Source: Chloroflexi bacterium RBG_13_51_52 (GTDB lineage Bacteria; Chloroflexota; Dehalococcoidia; Dehalococcoidales; RBG-16-60-22). From it: a DNA stretch of 7,469 bases. Numbering within the stretch: position 1 is the stretch's first letter; each line of letters opens with the position of its first letter. This document shows positions 1 to 4,590 of the stretch, one piece after another. The notes below the pieces were generated by a model. That model worked only from the letters and a program-made list of their open reading frames with translations, searched no databases and was not told the origin of the DNA. Position numbers and translations under genes: made by a program. The stretch lies in NCBI GenBank assembly GCA_001796525.1, contig MGMT01000077.1, positions 1 to 7,469 on the forward strand, given 5' to 3'.

Positions 1-33
1 CGGGCGGTGAGGAAAAATAACGCGGGGAAGTAA
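1..33 (+). CDS. 3' end of an upstream gene, cut by the window edge (probably a mycofactocin-cluster gene)
   Basis: Frame 1 is open from the first base and reads RAVRKNNAGK before a TAA at 31-33. The last A of this stop is the first base of the ATG of the next gene (TAATG), the usual signature of translationally coupled genes in one operon. The frame offset by one base is closed by a TGA at 8-10, which slightly favours frame 1 as the coding frame. Only ten residues are visible, so the product cannot be identified. Given the mftF-like gene that follows, other mycofactocin genes (the precursor peptide, the radical SAM enzyme or the creatininase-like peptidase) would be expected upstream, but that is inference from gene order in known clusters. 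Confidence 0.5.
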   Translation, partial: RAVRKNNAGK

Positions 34-1469
34 TGGAGGGGTTCGAGTTTTCTCTGGCGAAAAGCGTTTCCTTGAGGGCTGATGCCGACGGCTTTTTCTT
101 AATTTCCCGCACACCCATCAAAATACTCCGCTTGAACGAATCTCTTTATAATCTCCTCAAGCACATCCGCGACGGCGGCGAGTTGGCCGCTTTTCACACG
201 ACACACCCGCAGGATACCATGAAAGTCCTGCTGACGCTGGTGGCGCGGGGATATTTGAAGCTGGAGAGGACAGCGCCACTTACCGAATACCCTTTCGTTT
301 CCGTTATTATCCCGGTACGCGATCAACCGGATAACTTAATCGAATGCCTCAAAGCGCTGGAGAAGGTCTGCTATCCCGGAGACCGACTGGAAATCATCGT
401 GGTGGACGACGGCTCAAAAAAAGACGTGTCTCAAATAGTCACGTCGTCCAACGTCAAGATTATCAGGAACGAAGCATCTCAAGGCGCGGCGGCATGCCGG
501 AATACAGGAGCCGAAAACGCTAAAGGCGATATCTTAGCCTTCCTGGATGCCGACTGCGTTGCCGGGGAGGGTTGGCTGGAAGAACCGGTGCCGTTTTTCC
601 TGCACGCGGGGGTCGGGGCGGCGGGGGGCTATATCGATGGGTACGATATCAAGACGCCGCTGGAAAAGTACGAAAAGGTATTTTCTTCTCTTAATATGGG
701 CAAACAGCTCATTATCGAAGGCAAGACCGAATCCGGATTTTATGTGCCCACCGCCAATCTGCTGGTCAGTCGGGAGGCTTTTAAGGCTGCTGAAGGTTTT
801 AAAGAGGGGATGGAGGTGGGTGAAGACGTAGACTTTTGCTGGCGCTTGAGAGACCGGGGTTACACCCTCATTTATACACCATCGGGCAACGTGGCTCACA
901 AGCACCGCAATAAACTCGGGAGGATGCTAAAGCGTCGTAGCGAATACGGGACTTCGGAATCATTGCTTTACCGCACTCACCGCGATAAAAAGAAGGGGTT
1001 CCCCGCTGCTATTTTCTCCGGGCTATCCTTCATCGCACTGACTCTGGCGATGCTGCTGATGAATCCCTACCCACTGTGTGCGTTACCGCTGCTCTACGGT
1101 ATCAACGTGTGGTTGAAAGCCAATACATTAAAAAAATACAAAATAGAGCTCTCCCTGGTGCAACTCGCTGCTTCTGCCTTGAGGAGCCATCTCTCCTTTT
1201 ACTATTTCGCTTTCTTCCACCTGATGAGATACTACCTGATTATTATCATCGGGCTGGGGGTTGTATGGCACCCGTTCTGGATATGGGGCGGGGCGGGGAT
1301 TATTTATACGTCAATTACAGACTACGCAGTTAAGAAACCGCAGTTATTTTATGCCGTTTTTCTGTTCTATTACCTGCTGGAACATCTGGCGTACCAGGTC
1401 GGCGTTTTCTGGGGATGTATTAAATACGGTTATTTCGGCTCGTATCTGATATCTTTCAAGAAGGTTTAA
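33..1469 (+). CDS. mftF: MftF-like mycofactocin glycosyltransferase (PqqD-like N-terminus, GT2, membrane C-terminus)
   Basis: A predicted 478-residue membrane glycosyltransferase. In mycofactocin systems MftF adds glucose units to the peptide-derived redox cofactor. Residues about 15-80 resemble a PqqD/peptide-recognition fold, with LRLNESLYNLL at 32-42 as in other MftF N-termini. A family 2 glycosyltransferase domain follows: VSVIIPVRD (89-97), the nucleotide-binding DDGS at 125-128, the DxD-type DAD at 172-174, and the acidic ED at 264-265 followed by a WRLRDRGY segment (270-277). After about residue 325 come roughly four hydrophobic segments (about 326-358, 386-411, 414-428 and 437-460), which place the enzyme at the inner membrane. 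Length and domain order agree with MftF, usually about 470 residues. The ATG overlaps the stop of the preceding gene (TAATG), with GGGGAA just upstream as a modest ribosome site. The 3' end overlaps the convergent dehydrogenase gene by 4 bases. A different GT2 working on another RiPP cofactor is the main alternative, because the precursor gene is not in view. Confidence 0.8.
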   Translation: MEGFEFSLAKSVSLRADADGFFLISRTPIKILRLNESLYNLLKHIRDGGELAAFHTTHPQDTMKVLLTLVARGYLKLERTAPLTEYPFVSVIIPVRDQPDNLIECLKALEKVCYPGDRLEIIVVDDGSKKDVSQIVTSSNVKIIRNEASQGAAACRNTGAENAKGDILAFLDADCVAGEGWLEEPVPFFLHAGVGAAGGYIDGYDIKTPLEKYEKVFSSLNMGKQLIIEGKTESGFYVPTANLLVSREAFKAAEGFKEGMEVGEDVDFCWRLRDRGYTLIYTPSGNVAHKHRNKLGRMLKRRSEYGTSESLLYRTHRDKKKGFPAAIFSGLSFIALTLAMLLMNPYPLCALPLLYGINVWLKANTLKKYKIELSLVQLAASALRSHLSFYYFAFFHLMRYYLIIIIGLGVVWHPFWIWGGAGIIYTSITDYAVKKPQLFYAVFLFYYLLEHLAYQVGVFWGCIKYGYFGSYLISFKKV

Positions 1470-2584
1470 TCGTACTTAATTACCCACCGCCCTATTACCT
1501 CCCGGGCTAATATAGCTTGCATAACCATATCGAGGTCTTCAAGCTTAATTGTACGGGTAACCAGCTTATCGGTCTTTAAAATGCCGGTGTTCATAACCTC
1601 CATAAGACCGGGCAAGTCCTCGGTCGGATGGGTCTCTCCATAAAGCGTTCCTATTATCGACTTGGCATGTAACGGCGCGTAGAAAAGGGGTATACTGGTG
1701 ACCGAATCAATGGGGGGTATGCCGATATTAACCATCGTACCACCCGAACGCAGCGCCCACCATGCCTGGACTTGAGCTCCGGGGTCGCCGGTTGCCTCGA
1801 TAGCAAACTCCAGACCGGCCCCGCCGGTAAGCCCCTTAATAACCGGAATCGGGTCGTCCTTGCTCGACTCCACAAAATGAGTCGCTCCGAACTCCATGGC
1901 GATATCGCGCTTGGATTTCTCGAGGTCGACGGCGACAATGGGGTTGCAATGACGCAACGCGGCGAAGCGTATGGCATTCAGGCCGATACCGCCGCAGCCC
2001 CATATCCCTATCGAGTTGCCTTCACGCGCCTTGGCTACATTAACGACACTGCCCCATCCCGTGGCTACCGAGCAACCGAGCTGACAGAGCTGCTCGGGAG
2101 GTAATTTGATATGTTCCGGTACCTTTATAGCCCCGATATCGGGCATGACGCTGTGGGTGGCAAATCCGGCGATAAAACTACCCAGTCCGACCCTCTTGCC
2201 GTCTTTATCGGTTAACCGTGATGTGCCGTCAAGCAGATTCCCTTCCTGGAAAAATTTCATACTTGTCTCGCATAGATTGGGTCGCCCCCGTCGACACTGA
2301 AAACAGTGTCCGCAGGGCACCATCCAGCACCCGATGACGCGGTCGCCCGGCTTTAATTTGGTAACACCATGACCGATTTTCTCAACTACGGCACATGCTT
2401 CATGGCCCGGGACCATGGGAATATCCTGGGGTATATAGCCCTGCCAGACGGAAAGGTCAGAGTGACAGAACCCGCAAGCCAGCATTTTTACCTGTACCTC
2501 GTGCTCACGGGGTTCAGCCAGCTCTAATTCCTCTATTTTCATTGGTATCCCGTATTCACGCAATACCGCCGCTCTGATTTTCAT
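1466..2584 (-). CDS. Zinc-dependent alcohol dehydrogenase (MDR family, likely nicotinoprotein/NDMA-dependent type)
   Basis: A 372-residue medium-chain dehydrogenase/reductase that oxidises an alcohol to an aldehyde, or the reverse, with NAD(H). The catalytic zinc ligands are visible: C40 (CGFCHSD), H61-E62 (GHE) and C171 (GCSVATGWGS). The structural zinc loop is complete, with C91, C94, C97 and C105. The Rossmann motif is GCGGIG at 196-201, and D220 at the end of the next strand predicts NAD rather than NADP. The segment LLDGTSRLTDKDGKRVGLGSFIAGFATHS in the middle (start about 117, read from the sequence) and the GWGSVVN stretch resemble the zinc nicotinoprotein ADHs, which keep NAD bound and use mycofactocin (NDMA in vitro) as electron acceptor. 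The adjacent mftF-like gene supports this, but the subfamily call is inference. It is the third gene of the Nudix-larA-adh operon, 33 nt after larA, with GGAGGG five bases before the ATG. It could instead be a class III-like or acyl-CoA-pathway dehydrogenase. Confidence 0.85.
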   Translation of the reverse strand: MKIRAAVLREYGIPMKIEELELAEPREHEVQVKMLACGFCHSDLSVWQGYIPQDIPMVPGHEACAVVEKIGHGVTKLKPGDRVIGCWMVPCGHCFQCRRGRPNLCETSMKFFQEGNLLDGTSRLTDKDGKRVGLGSFIAGFATHSVMPDIGAIKVPEHIKLPPEQLCQLGCSVATGWGSVVNVAKAREGNSIGIWGCGGIGLNAIRFAALRHCNPIVAVDLEKSKRDIAMEFGATHFVESSKDDPIPVIKGLTGGAGLEFAIEATGDPGAQVQAWWALRSGGTMVNIGIPPIDSVTSIPLFYAPLHAKSIIGTLYGETHPTEDLPGLMEVMNTGILKTDKLVTRTIKLEDLDMVMQAILAREVIGRWVIKYD

Positions 2585-2589
2585 CTCTG

Positions 2590-2595
2590 CCCTCC
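2590..2595 (-). promoter_or_regulatory. Ribosome binding site of the alcohol dehydrogenase gene
   Basis: On the minus strand this reads GGAGGG and sits five bases before the ATG at 2584. It fixes the start of the dehydrogenase and shows that the gene has its own strong ribosome site despite lying last in the operon. Confidence 0.75.
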
Positions 2596-2617
2596 GATAG
2601 CTTCCATGTTTGTGTAA

Positions 2618-3865
2618 TTACACGGTACAGTATTGAATATCCGCATTCGGGTAAACAACCACTTTTGTCTTGTTTCCGTGGGTCTGCTTTAACAGCGTCA
2701 ACACATCTTTCCATTTATTCATCATGATTACTTTGTCCGTATCTTCCATGAAGTTCCTGCTGGCAATTTCCGGATACTCATTAAAGATAATCACCCGGTT
2801 AACGTTCGGGGGGACTTTCCTCTGCAGCGCAAGTGGCCCGGCGATGGTATTGCCGAAGGACCCCATGAGGTAATGGGTCACCTGACCCCCCGGAGCGTTG
2901 GCGATGAGGACGACATCGCCAACGCTTTCGGCAACCGACGGAAAGGCGATAAACAGTCCGGAAATAGCCTCGTTTACCTTGGCGAAGGAATTAGCTATGA
3001 CAATATCCATGCCAACAGGTTGATGCGTCAGGTAATGCGCTTTGGCTGCTTCAAGGGCGGCGGCGTAGGCGGGGAGGGGCTTACCGGCAAACAGGGCAAC
3101 CGTTTCGCCCCAAATATTAACGATGGCGTCGATTTTCATGTCCAGTCCCACGATATCCGCCGCCTCGTCGATATCGCGGCGCCGCGGGTTGCCTTCTAAA
3201 GCACCCATGCCGGACACCGTGTTATTAAAATTGCCCTGCGTCGAGGCTTTCCGCGGGGAATGCAGCGCCAGTATTGATTCGTAGGCGGCGACGCCCGGTA
3301 AAACGATTTTACTACCGCCGCCGAATCCCGCCATGATATGCGGCACAACAGACCCGATACCGATTTTCAAGTCGCACTTCATTACCTCGGCATTGATACT
3401 TATCTTCGTTCCACCGGTTGTAGTGCCCGTATAAACGCAGTTGTTGAAAGGGTTGTGGTTATATACCGGGAACCTCGCCAGGACATCCTCGCCCAGCTTT
3501 TTAGTGAAATCCAGACGGTCAAGCGCCCCGTGACAGCCGCAGGCAGCTATAAAGCGTATCTGGTTATCGTTAATACCGGCGTCGGCCAGCTCTGCCAGCA
3601 CATGAGGCACAATTTCCGCCACCCGGGTTACCCGCGCCATATCGTCGAAAAGGATAACCACCTCTTTTTTACCCCTGGCATATTCACGCAGCGGCGCCAT
3701 GCCGATGGGACTGCCGACGGCTTTTTTAATATCGGCAGCCTCCAGGCGCGGTCGATTGTACCCCTCCATATTGCAGATTTCCACCTGCCAGTTCTTGGGA
3801 AAATCAAGCTCAAATCCCTGAACGCCATACCAGGCCAGTTGGGGTAAAGTAATTTTATTTGCCAG
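2618..3865 (-). CDS. LarA-family nickel-pincer-nucleotide racemase/epimerase homologue (DUF2088), CTG start proposed
   Basis: A predicted 415-residue LarA homologue. The family epimerises 2-hydroxy acids by hydride transfer with a nickel pincer nucleotide. From the proposed start the residues expected from L. plantarum LarA are present: D75 and R78 (DDMAR, LarA D72/R75), H112 (CHGAL, near H108), H176 and K186 in PHIMAGFGGGSKIVLPG (H174/K184, the lysine that tethers the cofactor) and H202 in LHSPRK (H200, nickel ligand). The 10- and 16-residue spacings match. The first ATG/GTG/TTG after the in-frame stop is a GTG at 3784, but the 27 codons before it read NKITLPQLAWYG and ELDFPKNW, the family's usual N-terminus. 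CTG at 3863-3865 has GGAGG six bases upstream and lies 1 nt after the Nudix stop. The lactate-racemase segment around Q295/K298 (typically GGYPxDxNLYQxxK) is replaced here by NSFAKVNEAISG at 292-303, so the substrate may not be lactate. larB, larC and larE are not in the window. Confidence 0.88.
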   Translation of the reverse strand: MANKITLPQLAWYGVQGFELDFPKNWQVEICNMEGYNRPRLEAADIKKAVGSPIGMAPLREYARGKKEVVILFDDMARVTRVAEIVPHVLAELADAGINDNQIRFIAACGCHGALDRLDFTKKLGEDVLARFPVYNHNPFNNCVYTGTTTGGTKISINAEVMKCDLKIGIGSVVPHIMAGFGGGSKIVLPGVAAYESILALHSPRKASTQGNFNNTVSGMGALEGNPRRRDIDEAADIVGLDMKIDAIVNIWGETVALFAGKPLPAYAAALEAAKAHYLTHQPVGMDIVIANSFAKVNEAISGLFIAFPSVAESVGDVVLIANAPGGQVTHYLMGSFGNTIAGPLALQRKVPPNVNRVIIFNEYPEIASRNFMEDTDKVIMMNKWKDVLTLLKQTHGNKTKVVVYPNADIQYCTV

Positions 3866-3866
3866 A

Positions 3867-4334
3867 TTAGACCTCCGATTTACTAATACTCTTTATTATT
3901 CCCTGTTTCTCCAGCATTACGCGGAGAGTCGGGGTAATATCCATGCTGACTATTTCTTCCGGCTCAAACCACCCGCACTCTTCGGCGTCCGATTGTGCCC
4001 TGATTTCCCCGCTAATATATTTTGCGAGCAGGTCGATGATAGTGTAATGGTAACGAATACGGCCCTTTTCATCCCGCACGATATTATCCGCGGCATCGAG
4101 CGCCCTCTCTATTTCTATTTCGATAGAACACTCTTCAAGTACTTCACGCCTGGCTGCTTCGTAAACAGTCTCCCCCAGTTCTATCGCCCCACCCGGTATA
4201 CTCCACATACCTTTACTGGGTTCATTAATGCGTTTTACCATCAATATTCTATCTTTCTTGAAAACAACCGCTCCGACACACGCTATCGGTGATTTCGGAT
4301 ACAATCGGCCATCTTCAACACCAGTCTCTTTCAA
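3867..4334 (-). CDS. Nudix hydrolase
   Basis: A 155-residue single-domain Nudix protein expected to cleave a nucleoside diphosphate linked to another group (for example ADP-ribose, dinucleotides or oxidised dNTPs). The Nudix box spans residues 49-71: G49, E55, then R63-E64 and E67-E68, which bind the catalytic divalent metal. The SIPGGAIELGE run at 45-55 is typical of small MutT/ADP-ribose-pyrophosphatase-like members. The glycine usually found two positions after the final glutamate pair is a serine (S70, in EECSIEI). The start is TTG at 4332-4334, with GGAGG nine bases upstream at 4344-4348. It is the first gene after the promoter and its stop is 1 nt before the larA-like gene, so the two are almost certainly co-translated. 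A link to the dinucleotide-derived cofactor of LarA, or to NAD metabolism of the dehydrogenase, is suggested by context only. Its substrate cannot be read from sequence. Confidence 0.9.
   Translation of the reverse strand: MKETGVEDGRLYPKSPIACVGAVVFKKDRILMVKRINEPSKGMWSIPGGAIELGETVYEAARREVLEECSIEIEIERALDAADNIVRDEKGRIRYHYTIIDLLAKYISGEIRAQSDAEECGWFEPEEIVSMDITPTLRVMLEKQGIIKSISKSEV
3872..3876 (-). promoter_or_regulatory. Ribosome binding site that selects the CTG start of the larA-like gene
   Basis: On the minus strand this reads GGAGG inside the last sense codons of the Nudix gene (TCG GAG GTC TAA). It lies six bases before CTG at 3865-3863, a normal Shine-Dalgarno spacing. No ATG, GTG or TTG in the larA frame lies near it. 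The next in-frame conventional start, the GTG at 3784, is about 87 bases downstream, too far to be served by this site. Confidence 0.7.
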
Positions 4335-4343
4335 TAAAAATAA

Positions 4344-4348
4344 CCTCC
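4344..4348 (-). promoter_or_regulatory. Ribosome binding site of the Nudix gene (TTG start)
   Basis: GGAGG on the minus strand, nine bases before a TTG at 4334-4332. The site supports the TTG start, since no ATG lies between it and the Nudix domain before residue 32. Confidence 0.65.
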
Positions 4349-4374
4349 GTATTTAATCCTGCTGGAACGTTTTT

Positions 4375-4403
4375 ATTATGGGCTGGATAATTTCTATTGT
4401 CAA
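4375..4403 (-). promoter_or_regulatory. Sigma-70-type promoter of the Nudix-larA-adh operon
   Basis: Read on the minus strand, TTGACA (4403-4398, a perfect -35) is followed after exactly 17 bases by CATAAT (4380-4375, one mismatch from TATAAT). Transcription would begin near 4368, giving a leader of about 33 bases that contains the GGAGG ribosome site. No other sequence with both boxes and this spacing was seen in the intergenic region on this strand. A near-consensus promoter suggests strong or housekeeping sigma-factor expression. No operator palindrome overlaps it. Confidence 0.75.
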
Positions 4404-4577
4404 AATCCATAAAACATTACGTTTGTCCTGGTACTATTCTATACAATTTTTACGAATCGTTTACATAACGTATCACGATATTAATCAAATGTTTATTCAC
4501 CCGATGTTATATTTTCGCCACAAGGCAAATTATTTAGAAAGAAAACACGTCCGTCAGCAGGATAATTACGCATGTGA

Positions 4578-4583
4578 AGGCGG
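4578..4583 (+). promoter_or_regulatory. Probable ribosome binding site of the PAS histidine kinase
   Basis: AGGCGG lies seven bases before the ATG at 4591. It is an imperfect Shine-Dalgarno sequence but the best one near any in-frame start, and it is why 4591 is preferred over the ATGs at 4504 and 4489. Confidence 0.5.
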
Positions 4584-4590
4584 TATTTAT

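Larger units (their letters stand above)
4335..4590. other. Divergent AT-rich intergenic region between the Nudix operon and the kinase gene
   Basis: This 256-base stretch separates two divergently transcribed units. Its left part holds the minus-strand promoter and ribosome site. For the plus-strand kinase no strong promoter is visible. The best candidate is TTTACA at 4460-4465, sixteen bases before TAATCA at 4482-4487, which is weak. A short palindrome, ACGA-A-TCGT, lies at 4452-4460. The kinase frame remains open upstream through ATG codons at 4489 and 4504, but neither has a ribosome site and the implied peptide has no recognisable domain. No RNA gene or terminator hairpin was recognised. 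Confidence 0.6.

Noticed and set aside
2612..2623. Perfect 12-base palindrome GTGTAATTACAC across the larA stop codon, as an operator or terminator
   Set aside because: A perfect palindrome of this length is expected about twice by chance in a window of this size. It has no loop, is AT-rich in the centre, and lacks a following T-run on the minus strand.
3628..3828. Minus-strand ATG frame of 66 codons overlapping the start of the larA-like gene
   Set aside because: It is a shifted frame over the true LarA N-terminus. Its peptide has no family features, while the adjacent frame encodes the conserved LarA sequence.
2873..3847. Plus-strand open frames opposite the larA-like gene
   Set aside because: They are antisense shadows of a gene with clear catalytic motifs and codon structure, and no ribosome site or family signature was seen.
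4460..4487. Plus-strand promoter TTTACA-N16-TAATCA for the kinase
   Set aside because: Both boxes are weak and similar matches are expected by chance in AT-rich sequence. It is mentioned only within the intergenic entry.
4514..4590. Possible cyclic-di-GMP-I-like riboswitch ahead of the kinase (CACAAGGCAAA, then GAAA, then ACG)
   Set aside because: Only short primary-sequence resemblance is present. The stem flanking GAAA does not pair and the second helical arm is missing.
4489..4590. Earlier in-frame kinase starts at ATG 4489 or 4504
   Set aside because: Neither has a ribosome binding site, and the added residues show no domain or signal peptide. ATG at 4591 has AGGCGG at seven bases.
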